DNA of 64,000 nt from Eubacterium coprostanoligenes (lineage in GTDB: Bacteria > Bacillota > Clostridia > Oscillospirales > Acutalibacteraceae), in NCBI RefSeq assembly GCF_900167205.1, contig NZ_FUWW01000011.1:1-64000 (forward strand), written 5' to 3'. How positions within the stretch are numbered: the stretch's first letter is position 1; every line of letters starts with the position of its first letter. Below are positions 16,175-25,311 of this stretch, piece after piece. The notes beneath the pieces are model-generated. The model saw only the letters and a program-made list of their open reading frames with translations, did not search any database and was not told the origin of the DNA. Both the position numbers and the translations under genes were made by a program.

Positions 16175-17134
16175 ATGACAAATTCAGACGCAAGAAAAGT
16201 TGCGATAATCGGTTGCGGCTTTGTGGGCAGTGCGTGTGCGTTTGCACTTATGGAAAGCGGACTTTTCAGCGAAATTGTTTTGCTTGACGCAAACACAGAC
16301 AGAGCCGAGGGCGAGGCACTCGACATCAGCCACGGTCTGCCTTTTTCAAAGCCTATGCAGATTTACGCAGGCACATACGACGACATAAGCGACGCATCAA
16401 TCATTATCATAACGGCGGGAACGGGGCAAAAAGAAGGCGAAACCAGACTTGATTTGGTGCACAGAAATGTGGACATTTACAAATCAATTATTCCGCAAAT
16501 CGCAGGGCGAAACTTCAAAGGCATACTGCTGATAGTATCAAACCCCGTGGATATTTTGACATACACGGCACTTAAATTGTCGGGTTTGCCGTCAAACAGA
16601 GTGTTCGGCTCCGGCACGGTGCTTGACACGGCAAGGCTTAAATATCTGCTCGGCGAACAGCTCGGAGTTGATTCGAGAAGCGTGCACGCATTTATTTTGG
16701 GCGAACACGGCGACAGCGAAATTGCGGCATTCAGCAGTGCAAATGTATCGGGTATTCCGCTGAAACAGTTTTGTGCCGACAACTGCGGCGACATCTGCCA
16801 CGCAAACAAAATGAAAGAAATTGCCGAAGATGTAAAGAACTCGGCATACGAAATCATCAAAAGGAAAAACGCCACCTACTACGGCATAGCGATGAGTGTA
16901 AGACGCATATGCGAGGCGGTGGTGCTTGACCAAAAATCAATTTTGCCCGTATCGTGCATACAGACGGGGCAACACGGAATATCAAATGTTGCACTGAGTA
17001 TGCCTGCCGTTGTGGGCGAAAACGGCGTTGAAAAAAATGTAAAAGTGTCCCTCAATGCAGAAGAGGAAACGGCGGTTAAAAAATCTGCCGAAATGCTCAA
17101 AGACATCATAAGGGAGCTTAATTTGGATTATTAA
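16175..17134 (+). CDS. ldh: L-lactate dehydrogenase
   Basis: This 319-residue NAD-dependent enzyme reduces pyruvate to L-lactate, regenerating NAD+ in fermentation. Marks are the Rossmann motif GCGFVGSACA near residue 13, the specificity loop TAGTGQKEGETR (Gln after the TAG segment indicates lactate rather than malate dehydrogenase), GTVLDTARLKYLL near 148 and the catalytic His in LGEHGDSE near 178. GAGGGGTG precedes the ATG by 6 bases. It is 12 bases after sleB but functionally unrelated. Confidence 0.93.
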   Translation: MTNSDARKVAIIGCGFVGSACAFALMESGLFSEIVLLDANTDRAEGEALDISHGLPFSKPMQIYAGTYDDISDASIIIITAGTGQKEGETRLDLVHRNVDIYKSIIPQIAGRNFKGILLIVSNPVDILTYTALKLSGLPSNRVFGSGTVLDTARLKYLLGEQLGVDSRSVHAFILGEHGDSEIAAFSSANVSGIPLKQFCADNCGDICHANKMKEIAEDVKNSAYEIIKRKNATYYGIAMSVRRICEAVVLDQKSILPVSCIQTGQHGISNVALSMPAVVGENGVEKNVKVSLNAEEETAVKKSAEMLKDIIRELNLDY

Positions 17135-17156
17135 AACAAAATTCATTTTCTTTTTC

Positions 17157-17265
17157 TTGACATAATTCGACTTTTGAATTACAGTATAGGTATAGTAAAT
17201 AAAAAGGAGTGGGACTGCAAGGCGGTGCGTTGAGGTGCTCAATTCGCCACGCAATCCAAAGAATT
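17157..17265 (+). promoter_or_regulatory. Promoter and structured leader of a small gene
   Basis: TTGACA (17157-17162), a 17-base spacer and TACAGT (17180-17185) form a promoter. The leader has AAAAAGGAG at 17201-17209, 57 bases before the likely ATG, and a foldable segment with TGCGT/ACGCA and TGAG/CTCA pairs (17226-17251). Its role is unknown. Confidence 0.45.
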
Positions 17266-17508
17266 ATGGCATTCAATCCAATGGCATTGCTTCAAATCAA
17301 GGAAAAGGCAGAGGGTTTCAACTCTCGCCACCCGAAGCTTGCAATGTTTTTTAAAGACGCAGGGAGCAGAATAGACACGGGCGCTGTGCTTGAACTATCT
17401 GTCACAACCCCTGACGGCAACAAAATTCGCACAAATTTCAGAGTGTGTGAGGAGGACAAGGAATTCCTTGCAATGCTCACATCACTTGCAGGACAAAACA
17501 AACAGTAG
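17266..17508 (+). CDS. Small conserved hypothetical protein
   Basis: This 80-residue protein starts MAFNPMALLQIKEKAEGFNS and has a beta-rich end (GAVLELSVTTPDGNKIRTNF). It resembles uncharacterised small clostridial proteins, by pattern only. There is no signal or membrane segment. The ATG lacks a good Shine-Dalgarno; an in-frame GTG at 17209 abuts AAAAAGGAG too closely, so the N terminus is uncertain by up to 19 residues. It ends 11 bases before the thioredoxin start and is probably co-transcribed with it. Confidence 0.7.
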   Translation: MAFNPMALLQIKEKAEGFNSRHPKLAMFFKDAGSRIDTGAVLELSVTTPDGNKIRTNFRVCEEDKEFLAMLTSLAGQNKQ

Positions 17509-17519
17509 GAGGTATGGAA

Positions 17520-17825
17520 ATGACTATTGAAGTTACAGCACAAAATTTTGATGAAGAAGTGCTCAATTACAAAGGCAAGGTGCTTGTTGATTTTTGGGCA
17601 GAATGGTGCGGACCGTGTATGATGCTCGGACCGATTATAGAGGAAGTTTCGGAAGAAGTTGACGATGTCAAATTCTGCAAGGTCAACTGTGATGAAGCAA
17701 GAGATGTTGCGCTTCAATTTGGAATTATGACCATCCCGAACCTCATTGTTTTTGAAAACGGCGAGCAGGTCAACCAATCAATCGGCTACATCGAAAAAGA
17801 GGATGTGCTCAAACTAATAAAATAA
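17520..17825 (+). CDS. trxA: Thioredoxin
   Basis: This 101-residue protein has the thioredoxin fold with active site WAEWCGPCMMLGP near residue 27 and the cis-Pro loop IMTIPNLIVF near 70. It reduces protein disulfides using thioredoxin reductase; no trxB is in the window. ATG 17520 is chosen over ATG 17514 because AGGAGG at 17507-17512 then has a 7-base spacing. A strong terminator follows directly. Confidence 0.93.
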   Translation: MTIEVTAQNFDEEVLNYKGKVLVDFWAEWCGPCMMLGPIIEEVSEEVDDVKFCKVNCDEARDVALQFGIMTIPNLIVFENGEQVNQSIGYIEKEDVLKLIK

Positions 17826-17837
17826 ATACGAATTTGC

Positions 17838-17873
17838 AAAAAACAGCTTTCTTATCATAAGAGAGCTGTTTTT
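17838..17873 (+). terminator. Terminator after thioredoxin
   Basis: AAAAACAGCT and AGCTGTTTTT pair around CTTTC/GAGAG-like inner bases. A T-rich run follows. Confidence 0.8.
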
Positions 17874-17883
17874 GTATTTGTTT

Positions 17884-17939
17884 ACCCCACCGTCTTTTTG
17901 CTACGCAAAAATCCACCTCCCCTTAAAAAGAGGAGGCAG
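17884..17939. repeat. Dispersed double-hairpin element, type B
   Basis: ACCCCACCGTC, a TTTTTGC/GCAAAAA hairpin, then ACCTCCCCTTAA and AAGAGGAGGC. Same layout as 8371 and 25486, with a different inner hairpin. Confidence 0.75.
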
Positions 17940-17953
17940 ATAGGTAAAAATTT

Positions 17954-18868
17954 TTATTTAATTTTTACTGTTTTGACCTTTGACCATTTTGTGAATTTGC
18001 CTGTTGACTTATTCTTTGCACGGACACGGACATAAACCTTTTTCTTCGATTTCAAGCCGTTGATTGTGAACGAGCCATAGCGTTCTGCAACATTATGCGA
18101 CTTTTTGTTCTTGAACTTTTTGTTATATGAATATTGAAGCTGATAGCTTTTGATGTTCGGCTGTGAATTCCAGCTGATTTTGACAGCCTTTTTCTTTGGA
18201 GAAGTAACCTTGATTGTCGGCGGTTTTGGGGCATTGATTTTTACACCTGCAAGGCTTGGCTTTGCAGTGCCGTCAACTACAACACTGCTGTTGCTGTTGT
18301 TTGCCGGTGACGGATTTGAGTCAACAACATAATCACGGAATTCCTGCACCCAATAATATCTGCCGTCAACATAACAGCAAGCAATACCGATTGCACCGAA
18401 ATCACCGTTGAGCATATTTCTTCTGTGACCCTGACCGCTATAATCCTGGTCTTCCTCTTCCCAAAGTTCGAAAACGAATTCTTCGCTCATATCATAGCCC
18501 TCTGTGTAGGCAATGTTTTCACCACAAGTACCGTAGCCGGTAAGTGAAGTTTCACAACCTGTTCCGTTTGGACGGGTGTGCTCGTACAATCTGCTGATTT
18601 CCGCTGCACGAATCATAGCCGATCTTTCCAAATCATAGTCATAAACAAGTGCTTTTACAGCCGGATATTTCACCTTTTTTGTGTTTGATTCATCCCAGCA
18701 CCATGAACCTGCTGTTCTGAATTGATTTATACGATTTAACATCTTGCGTGCTTCGGTTTGTTCATACTTGACATTTATTGTGTCTTTGGCATACGCCGTT
18801 GAGGAAAGTCCGCCAAACACACCAACTGCCATAATCAATGATAATAAAACGGATAAAACTTTTTTCAT
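17954..18868 (-). CDS. Secreted CAP (SCP/PR1)-domain protein with fibronectin-type module
   Basis: This 304-residue protein has a signal peptide ([19 protein letters not shown]...AYA, cleaved near residue 27). A CAP domain covers about 40-190 (MLNRINQFR, RAAEISRLYEHTRPNG, GENIAY, GQGHRRNML). After a Ser/Asn linker comes a fibronectin type III-like domain (about 215-304) ending KWSKVKTVKIK. CAP proteins of bacteria are extracellular and mostly of unknown activity; the fibronectin module may bind polymer or wall. ATG 18868 has GAAAGGAGG upstream. It is monocistronic. Confidence 0.88.
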   Translation of the reverse strand: MKKVLSVLLSLIMAVGVFGGLSSTAYAKDTINVKYEQTEARKMLNRINQFRTAGSWCWDESNTKKVKYPAVKALVYDYDLERSAMIRAAEISRLYEHTRPNGTGCETSLTGYGTCGENIAYTEGYDMSEEFVFELWEEEDQDYSGQGHRRNMLNGDFGAIGIACCYVDGRYYWVQEFRDYVVDSNPSPANNSNSSVVVDGTAKPSLAGVKINAPKPPTIKVTSPKKKAVKISWNSQPNIKSYQLQYSYNKKFKNKKSHNVAERYGSFTINGLKSKKKVYVRVRAKNKSTGKFTKWSKVKTVKIK

Positions 18869-18932
18869 AGAAAAACCTCCTTTCTTATTATAATAACATA
18901 TTATTAATATAAAATCCACTATATTACAAAAA

Positions 18933-18962
18933 AATGTAGGCAAAACTAAATCTGCCTACATT
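18933..18962 (-). terminator. Terminator of the purine salvage operon
   Basis: AATGTAGGCA (18933-18942) and TGCCTACATT (18953-18962) form a perfect 10-bp stem. On the minus strand it lies just after hpt and is followed by a T run. Confidence 0.85.
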
Positions 18963-18992
18963 CTTACTTTTTATAATCTGTCTATTTTGCGA

Positions 18993-19538
18993 TTATTCGT
19001 AAATCTCTCTTTTAAGTGAGCCGATATACGGAATGTTGCGGTATTCCTGATCGTAGTCAAGACCGTAGCCGACAACGAATTCGTCAGGCACATCACAGCC
19101 GACATAATCAGGGTGAATGTCAACAACTCTGCGTTCAGGCTTGTCAAGAAGTGTCACAATAGAAATGCTGTTTGCACCTCTTGCAGAAAGCATTTTGCTG
19201 ACATATTCAAGAGTTCTGCCCGAGTCGAGAATATCCTCAACAAGCAAAACATCATATCCTGCAAGGTCAATGTCTATATCCTTGATAATCTTTACCGCAC
19301 CTGATGAGCGAGTGCCGCCGCCGTAGCTTGATACGGCGAGGAAGTCGAGTTTAAGCGGCAAATCGATATATCTTGTGAGGTCTGCCAAAAAGTAAATCGA
19401 ACCTTTAAGAATACCTACAACGAGGAGGTTTTTGCCCTCAAAGTCCTTTGTGATTTGTGCGCCGAGGCGAGCGTTGATTGCTTCAAGCTCCTCTTTGGTG
19501 ACAAGCACCTTTTCAATATTTCCATCAAGATTAGCCAT
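18993..19538 (-). CDS. hpt: Hypoxanthine phosphoribosyltransferase
   Basis: This 181-residue enzyme converts hypoxanthine or guanine plus PRPP to IMP or GMP. The PRPP loop [14 protein letters not shown] is near residue 98 and the purine-binding segment [26 protein letters not shown] near 142. It is the last gene of a salvage operon, 27 bases after a nucleoside permease, with an AGGAGA-type site. Neighbours bring in purine nucleosides, so it plausibly recaptures the bases released from them. Confidence 0.95.
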   Translation of the reverse strand: MANLDGNIEKVLVTKEELEAINARLGAQITKDFEGKNLLVVGILKGSIYFLADLTRYIDLPLKLDFLAVSSYGGGTRSSGAVKIIKDIDIDLAGYDVLLVEDILDSGRTLEYVSKMLSARGANSISIVTLLDKPERRVVDIHPDYVGCDVPDEFVVGYGLDYDQEYRNIPYIGSLKREIYE

Positions 19539-19565
19539 AGTAATCTCCTTTTATCAATTAAAAAT

Positions 19566-20558
19566 TTATCGTTCTTCTCTGAAATAAGACAATCCGAGAG
19601 CGGCAGGACCTTGGTCCTCTTTCTTCTTTCTTACGCTGACAAGGATGAGAACAAGAATTGTAACAACATAAGGAATCATCTTGAAAAGTTCCTGTGTGCG
19701 GAGTGCACTTGGAACATAGAGATAAACAATGTAAAGTCCGCCGAAAACGATTGAACCGAGAATACTCATATTCGGCTTCCACACTGCAAAGATAACAAGT
19801 GCGATTGCAAGCCAGCCTCTGTCGCCGAAGCCGTCGTTTGACCACACGCCGTTTGCATAGTCCATAACATAGTAAAGACCGCCAAGACCTGCGATAACAG
19901 AGCCGATACCTGTTGCGATGTACTTTGTTTTTTCAACATTAATGCCTGCTGCATCGGCAGTTGCAGGGTTTTCGCCTACTGCACGGAGATGCAAGCCGAC
20001 CCTTGTCTTGTTGAGCACATATGCACAAACAAGAGCAATGATAATTGCAAGATATGCCAAAAATCCGTAGCTCAAAAACAGCTTGCCGAACCATCCCGTT
20101 GTTTCCGCAACAGGGAGAGTTTTGCTGAAATAAGCAGAAGTTGTTGAAAGAGCAACTGACGGAACATCTGCACCTGTGAGCTTGATGAGCGAACCGCCAA
20201 AAAAGTTGCCGAAGCCTGTGCCGAAAGTTGTGAGTGCAAGACCCGTTACATTTTGGTTAGCCTTGAGGGTTACGGTGAGGAATGAATAAATCATACCTGC
20301 GATGAGCGAACCCAAGATACAAGAAATGAGCGGAATAAAAATTGCAAGAAAGCCGTTGGCGTCTGCCTTGTCGGTTAGTGAATTTTCGTAGAAAAACGCA
20401 CCGATAACGCCACTCATACCGCCGATATACATAATGCCGGGGATACCGAGATTGAGGTTGCCCGATTTTTCTGTAATGATTTCACCTGTTGAGCCGAACA
20501 AAAGCGGAATGCCCTGCATAATGGCTCTGTGAAGAAAAGTAATCAAAGTTGCAAACAT
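19566..20558 (-). CDS. Nucleoside ABC transporter permease 2 (NupQ-like)
   Basis: This 330-residue membrane protein has about nine to ten hydrophobic segments and the family region GSTGEIITEKSGNLNLGIPG near residue 22. It belongs to the BMP-type nucleoside importers (B. subtilis YufQ/NupQ, BmpA-associated). It forms the channel with the permease encoded one base upstream. AAGGAGGTAAAG precedes ATG 20558. A purine nucleoside substrate is supported by flanking hpt and xpt. Confidence 0.9.
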   Translation of the reverse strand: MFATLITFLHRAIMQGIPLLFGSTGEIITEKSGNLNLGIPGIMYIGGMSGVIGAFFYENSLTDKADANGFLAIFIPLISCILGSLIAGMIYSFLTVTLKANQNVTGLALTTFGTGFGNFFGGSLIKLTGADVPSVALSTTSAYFSKTLPVAETTGWFGKLFLSYGFLAYLAIIIALVCAYVLNKTRVGLHLRAVGENPATADAAGINVEKTKYIATGIGSVIAGLGGLYYVMDYANGVWSNDGFGDRGWLAIALVIFAVWKPNMSILGSIVFGGLYIVYLYVPSALRTQELFKMIPYVVTILVLILVSVRKKKEDQGPAALGLSYFREER

Positions 20559-20559
20559 A

Positions 20560-21672
20560 TTACTTTACCTCCTTTTTTGATGAAGTGCGGAACTGCAATT
20601 TGTAGTTGATGAAGAACTCACTGCCGATAATGAAGAACAAAATTATACCGGTAATGATTTCCGAGAAGCTCTGATTAAGACCGAAAATCATAGAGATTTG
20701 GTCTGCGCCTGCTTCGAGGAACACCAAAAGCAATGAGGTCAAAACCATATAAATAGGATTGAACTTTGCAAGCCACGATACCATAATTGCCGTGAAGCCT
20801 CTGCCGTCGGCAGTTGTGGTTGAGATTGTGTGGTCTGTGCCGCCGACAAGGAGAAGTCCTGCGATACCGCACACAGCACCCGAGAGTGCCATAGTTCTCA
20901 AGATAACCTTTTTAACATTGATACCGATATATCTTGCAGTATTTTCCGATTCGCCGACTACCGAAATTTCGTAGCCGTGTTTTGAATATTTGAGGTAGAT
21001 GTACATTGCAATAGTGATTGCAAGAACAATCAAGATATTAAGGAGATAGGTTTTATCCCCGATTACAGGAAGCCAGCCTGCCTCTGTTTCACGGTTGATG
21101 ATGCCGATTTTGCCCGCACCCTTTGGATTTTCCCAAAGCATACAGAAATACGAAACGAGCTGAATTGCAACATAGTTCATCATAAGTGTAAACAAGGTTT
21201 CGTTTGTGTTGAAGTTTGCCTTGAATACAGCCGGAATAAGTGCCCAAAGAGCACCTGCAACAACGGAAGCAACAATCATAATGATGATGAGAAGTGCATT
21301 TGGCACTTTGTTGCCGAGGAGCACCATACAAGCGGTTGTTGCCAAACCGCCTATAAGCACCTGACCTTCGCCGCCGATGTTCCAAAATCGCATCTTAAAT
21401 GCAGGGGTGAGCGCAAGCGAAACGCAAAGGAGCATTGCAAGGTTTTGGAGAAGCTTCCACACCTTTCTGCTTGAACCGAAAGCACCATCAAACATTGTGG
21501 CATACACGCTGATTGGGTTTTCACCCGTGAGGAGCATTGTGATAATGCCCGAAAAAACAAGTGCAAGGAGTATCGCAATAATTCTGATTGCCCAGGACTT
21601 TGTCTTTGACACTCCGTCCCTTTTAACTACATGAAAAAGAGGTTCACGCACGGTTGAATTATTCTTTGCCAT
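20560..21672 (-). CDS. Nucleoside ABC transporter permease 1 (NupP-like)
   Basis: This 370-residue membrane protein has about nine hydrophobic segments, with the conserved ENPISVYATMFDGAFG (near 51) and RFWNIGGEGQVLIGG (near 94). It pairs with the following permease to form the heterodimeric channel of a BMP-type importer. Its start overlaps the end of the ATPase gene by 14 bases, and the next gene starts one base after its stop, so stoichiometric expression is likely. Confidence 0.9.
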   Translation of the reverse strand: MAKNNSTVREPLFHVVKRDGVSKTKSWAIRIIAILLALVFSGIITMLLTGENPISVYATMFDGAFGSSRKVWKLLQNLAMLLCVSLALTPAFKMRFWNIGGEGQVLIGGLATTACMVLLGNKVPNALLIIIMIVASVVAGALWALIPAVFKANFNTNETLFTLMMNYVAIQLVSYFCMLWENPKGAGKIGIINRETEAGWLPVIGDKTYLLNILIVLAITIAMYIYLKYSKHGYEISVVGESENTARYIGINVKKVILRTMALSGAVCGIAGLLLVGGTDHTISTTTADGRGFTAIMVSWLAKFNPIYMVLTSLLLVFLEAGADQISMIFGLNQSFSEIITGIILFFIIGSEFFINYKLQFRTSSKKEVK

Positions 21673-23209
21673 CTGTGTTTACCTCCCTGTCAACGCTTTT
21701 GGTCATCAAAAGACCGATTTCTTCCTTGGTAGCGGTTTTGCCGTCTACCACTCCGGTGATGACACCGGAATTAATTACCATAATTCTGTCGCACAGTTCG
21801 ATGAGAACATCCAAATCCTCACCAACGAAAATAACGGCTGTGCCCTTTTCCTTTTGCTCCGAAAGCAATCCGTAAATGGTATATGACGAGTTGATGTCAA
21901 GACCTCTTACGGGATAAGCAACCATAAGCACCTTTGGTCCGAGTGCGATTTCTCTGCCGACAAGAACCTTTTGAACATTACCGCCCGAAAGTCGTCTTAC
22001 GGGAGTTGAAGCACTCGGAGTGACAACCTCGAGTTTTTCGATAATATCATCTGCCAAATGCTTTGGCTCTTTTCTGCTGAGGAATGCGGTTTTTCCGCCC
22101 TTATACGAACGGAGCATCATATTATCAACAATGTCCATATTGCCGACAAGACCCATACCGAGTCTGTCCTCGGGAACAAACGAAAGAGCAATGCCGAGTT
22201 TTCTGATTTCTCTCGGTGATTTGCCTACAAGCTGTTGCGGACCCAAGTCGTCAGGCTTGTACAAAATGCTCGACTTCTTTGTTGTTTGCTGAAGTCCTGC
22301 GATTGATTCAAGAAGTTCTTTTTGACCGCAGCCGCTTATACCGGCAATGCCGAGGATTTCGCCGCCGTAAGCCTTAAAGTTTACATCGTCAAGTGCCTTT
22401 GTGCCGTCACGCTTGATAACGGTGAGGTGCTCAACATCAAGACGCTCTTTTACATTCTTTGGTTCTTCTCTTATGATATTAAGGTCTATTTTTTCACCCA
22501 TCATAGCTTCCGTAAGCGATTGCTCGGTTGCATCCTTTGTAGGCACGGTGTCTACATGCTCGCCCTTGCGGAGAATTGCAACACGGTCGGAAATTTCCAA
22601 AACCTCGTGGAGCTTGTGAGTGATTATGATAATTGATTTACCGTCCTTGCGCATATTGCGAAGAACATCAAATAATTTTTCTGTTTCCTGTGGGGTAAGT
22701 ACAGCAGTCGGCTCGTCAAGAATGAGAATATCCGCACCTCTGTAAAGTACCTTGATAATTTCAACAGTCTGCTTTTCGGATACAGACATATTGTAGATTT
22801 TTTTGTCCAAATCAATGTTAAAGCCATATTTATCCGTGATAGCCTTAACACGCTTTTTAGCCTCTTTAATATTGTATTTTTTGCCGTCCTCTACACCGAG
22901 AACTATATTTTCGGTAGCGGTAAAAACATCAACAAGTTTGAAGTGCTGATGAATCATACCTATTTTATACTTAAATGCGTCTTTAGGAGATTTGATTACA
23001 ACCTCTTCTCCGTCAACAAAAATCTGACCTTCATCGGGAAAGTAAATGCCGGACACCATATTCATAAGTGTGGTTTTGCCCGAACCGTTTTCGCCGAGGA
23101 TAGCCAAAATTTCTCCGTGGTGCACCTGCAACGACACATCGTGGTTTGCCACAACCTTGCCGAATTTTTTGGTGACGCCCTTTAATTCCAAAGCTAATTT
23201 GTTTTCCAT
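21659..23209 (-). CDS. Nucleoside ABC transporter ATPase with two ABC domains (NupO-like)
   Basis: This 516-residue fusion of two ABC cassettes is typical of sugar and nucleoside importers. Domain 1 has GENGSGKTT near residue 38 and LILDEPTAVL near 160. Domain 2 has GISGCGQKE near 294 in place of a canonical Walker A, as usual in the family, and RRLSGGNVQKVLVGRE near 405. It energises import through the two downstream permeases. It lies 120 bases after the lipoprotein gene, across two stem-loops. Confidence 0.93.
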   Translation of the reverse strand: MENKLALELKGVTKKFGKVVANHDVSLQVHHGEILAILGENGSGKTTLMNMVSGIYFPDEGQIFVDGEEVVIKSPKDAFKYKIGMIHQHFKLVDVFTATENIVLGVEDGKKYNIKEAKKRVKAITDKYGFNIDLDKKIYNMSVSEKQTVEIIKVLYRGADILILDEPTAVLTPQETEKLFDVLRNMRKDGKSIIIITHKLHEVLEISDRVAILRKGEHVDTVPTKDATEQSLTEAMMGEKIDLNIIREEPKNVKERLDVEHLTVIKRDGTKALDDVNFKAYGGEILGIAGISGCGQKELLESIAGLQQTTKKSSILYKPDDLGPQQLVGKSPREIRKLGIALSFVPEDRLGMGLVGNMDIVDNMMLRSYKGGKTAFLSRKEPKHLADDIIEKLEVVTPSASTPVRRLSGGNVQKVLVGREIALGPKVLMVAYPVRGLDINSSYTIYGLLSEQKEKGTAVIFVGEDLDVLIELCDRIMVINSGVITGVVDGKTATKEEIGLLMTKSVDREVNTDGKE

Positions 23210-23251
23210 TGCGACCTCTTAAATCATCATAAAAGAATAAATTTTGTCATT

Positions 23252-23306
23252 TTTATACTTCTGTATAAAACAACTATACCGTGACGAGGTTAATCCCTCG
23301 CCACGG
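23252..23306 (-). promoter_or_regulatory. Two stem-loops between lipoprotein and ATPase genes
   Basis: CCGTGACGAGG pairs with CCTCGCCACGG (23279-23306), and TTTTATAC pairs with GTATAAAA (23252-23270). Neither has a clean T run in the direction of transcription. Such stems commonly stabilise the upstream segment, giving more binding protein than ATPase. Confidence 0.55.
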
Positions 23307-23329
23307 AGTGTAGTTTATTAAAGCGTTGC

Positions 23330-24601
23330 TTAGAATGCTGTGTCGAGCAATTCGATACCGTCGATTTGAATGTCGAAGTATGGAGCTGCACGATATTCTG
23401 ATTCGTGGAAGTAACCGTCAGATACAGCTTCTGTATCAGGAGTGTAGTTTGCGTCTGTGTCAACATCAGCCATATAGCTTGTAAGGTGACCGTCAGCATC
23501 TACCTTTGCATTTACATTCTTGTCCTTTGTTACTGTAACAGTGAATGTTGAAGTATCAAATACATGGATTGTGCCGTCTTCAAGACCCTTCTTTGCCTTT
23601 TCAACTGCTTCTGCTGTGCCGTCAGCTGTTGCCTTTGCACCGAAGTCTGTGAGGCATACAGAATTGTCAGCAAGTGTGCCAACCCAGTCAGTCTCGATTT
23701 CCTTACCCTCTTGAACTGCCTTGATGCAGTGCTCATAGTAAGGAGCCCAGTTGATTCTTGAAGAAACGATGAATGTGTTAGGGCAAGCTGATTCTGTTGA
23801 ACCGTTGTATGAAACATTCGGAACGCCTGCTTTTTCACAAGCTGTAGGAGCACCCATTGAGTCAGCGTGCTGTGAAATAACTACGCAACCGTCATTGATG
23901 AGCTTTTGAGCAGCTTCTTTCTCGGCTGTTTCGTCATACCATGAACCTGTGAATGTAACCTTCATTGTTACTGATGGGCAAACGCTCTTTGCACCAAGAT
24001 AGAATGAAGTATAGCCTGAAATAACTTCAGCGTAAGTATATGCACCGATATAACCCAACTTAGCCTGGTCAGCAGTAATCTTCTTGTCAGCGATCATTTG
24101 GTTGAGCTTTTCACCTGCTGCAACACCTGCAAGGAATCTTCCCTCGTAGATTGCAGAGAAAGCGTTGTGGTAATTTGGAAGGTTCTCTGTGTGAGCCTTT
24201 GTACCTGTTGCGTGAAGGAACTGTACATCAGTGAATTCCTTTGCAGCCTGAATGATGTAGTCCTCGTGACCGAAGCTGTCTGCAAGAATGAGGTTGCAGC
24301 CTTCGTCAACAAGTTCAGCAGCTGCTTCATATGCAGCCTGACCTTCTTCGATGTTGTTCTTCTGAACAAGCTCTACTCCGCAAGCCTCAGCAGCTTCCTG
24401 TGCAGCTGCGATAAAGTTCTTGTCGTAAGTTGAGTTTTCATCATGAAGAGTAATCAAACCGAACTTAACTGTCTTTGCGTCTGTTGATGTTGATGCGTCT
24501 TTAGCGTCATCGTTGCCCTTTGATGCAGAACAGCCTGCGAATGCAGCTACTACAAACAAAGCAGCAAGGAGAACAGCCAAAATTTTTTTAGTGAGTTTCA
24601 T
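23330..24601 (-). CDS. BMP-family nucleoside-binding lipoprotein (NupN-like)
   Basis: This 423-residue protein has a lipoprotein signal (ILAVLLAALFVVAAFAGC, Cys near 24) followed by a BMP/PnrA domain (KFGLITLHDENSTYD, CNLILADSFGHEDYI, KLGYIGAYTYAEVISGYTSF, VISQHADSMGAPTACEK). PnrA-type proteins bind purine nucleosides, which agrees with xpt upstream and hpt downstream. It delivers ligand to the two permeases. The 68-base gap to xpt has no promoter that stands out. Confidence 0.92.
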   Translation of the reverse strand: MKLTKKILAVLLAALFVVAAFAGCSASKGNDDAKDASTSTDAKTVKFGLITLHDENSTYDKNFIAAAQEAAEACGVELVQKNNIEEGQAAYEAAAELVDEGCNLILADSFGHEDYIIQAAKEFTDVQFLHATGTKAHTENLPNYHNAFSAIYEGRFLAGVAAGEKLNQMIADKKITADQAKLGYIGAYTYAEVISGYTSFYLGAKSVCPSVTMKVTFTGSWYDETAEKEAAQKLINDGCVVISQHADSMGAPTACEKAGVPNVSYNGSTESACPNTFIVSSRINWAPYYEHCIKAVQEGKEIETDWVGTLADNSVCLTDFGAKATADGTAEAVEKAKKGLEDGTIHVFDTSTFTVTVTKDKNVNAKVDADGHLTSYMADVDTDANYTPDTEAVSDGYFHESEYRAAPYFDIQIDGIELLDTAF

Positions 24602-24669
24602 TTCGTTTTCCTCCGTTGAATAAAATGATTTATATTACAGGCATAATTGCCATATAACCAAATGAAAAT

Positions 24670-25248
24670 TTAATCTCTGAACACAATTTCGCCCTTATCG
24701 GCGTCCATAGATTCGATAATTGCAAGCGATTCAACACGAATGCCCTTTGCACGAAGCTTGTCACCGCCGTGCTGATAGCCCTTTTCAATAACCGTGCCAC
24801 AGCCGACAAGCTCTGCACCGCTCTCTTTGACAAGGCTGATTAAGCCATTGAGTGCATTGCCGATAGCAAGAAAGTCGTCAACAATAAGAACTTTATCGCC
24901 GGGGTTGAGGAACTTTTTGCTGACCATAATATTATAGGTTGTGCCGTGAGTGAACGACTCAACGGGAGCAGTGTACACATCACCGGCAATATTCTTTGTT
25001 TTGTTCTTCTTTGCAAATACTAAAGGGCATCCGAACTCCTGTGCTACTATCGCACCGATAGCAATACCCGATGCCTCTATAGTCAGAATTTTATTGACGC
25101 CCTCATTTTGATATAATCTATGAAATTCTTTGCCCACTTCTGCCAAGAAGGTACAATCTATCTGGTGGTTGAGAAAACAGTCTACTTTTAGGATGTTACC
25201 GGCATAAACCTGTCCCTCTTCAAGAATTTTCTTCTTTAACAAATCCAT
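24670..25248 (-). CDS. xpt: Xanthine phosphoribosyltransferase
   Basis: This 192-residue enzyme forms XMP from xanthine and PRPP. It starts MDLLKKKILEEG and continues ILKVDCFLNHQID as in B. subtilis Xpt, with the PRPP loop VLIVDDFLAIGNAL near residue 121. ATG 25248 is preferred over GTG 25260 because AGGTGG is then 8 bases upstream. It is the first gene of the purine salvage operon. No purine riboswitch aptamer was found in its short leader, unlike in B. subtilis. Confidence 0.93.
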   Translation of the reverse strand: MDLLKKKILEEGQVYAGNILKVDCFLNHQIDCTFLAEVGKEFHRLYQNEGVNKILTIEASGIAIGAIVAQEFGCPLVFAKKNKTKNIAGDVYTAPVESFTHGTTYNIMVSKKFLNPGDKVLIVDDFLAIGNALNGLISLVKESGAELVGCGTVIEKGYQHGGDKLRAKGIRVESLAIIESMDADKGEIVFRD

Positions 25249-25282
25249 AGTTATATCCACCTATCCTCTAAAATACACATAT

Positions 25283-25311
25283 ATTTTATATTATAAAGGA
25301 ACAAAATTCAA
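25283..25311 (-). promoter_or_regulatory. Promoter of the purine salvage operon
   Basis: Minus-strand TTGAAT (25306-25311) and TAAAAT (25283-25288) are 17 bases apart, 35 bases before the xpt start. Confidence 0.65.

Noticed and set aside
17209-17265. Possible small SRP RNA or tRNA-like fragment (GCAATCC region)
   Set aside because: The conserved SRP core (GGAAGGAAGC type) is absent downstream, where an open protein frame continues.
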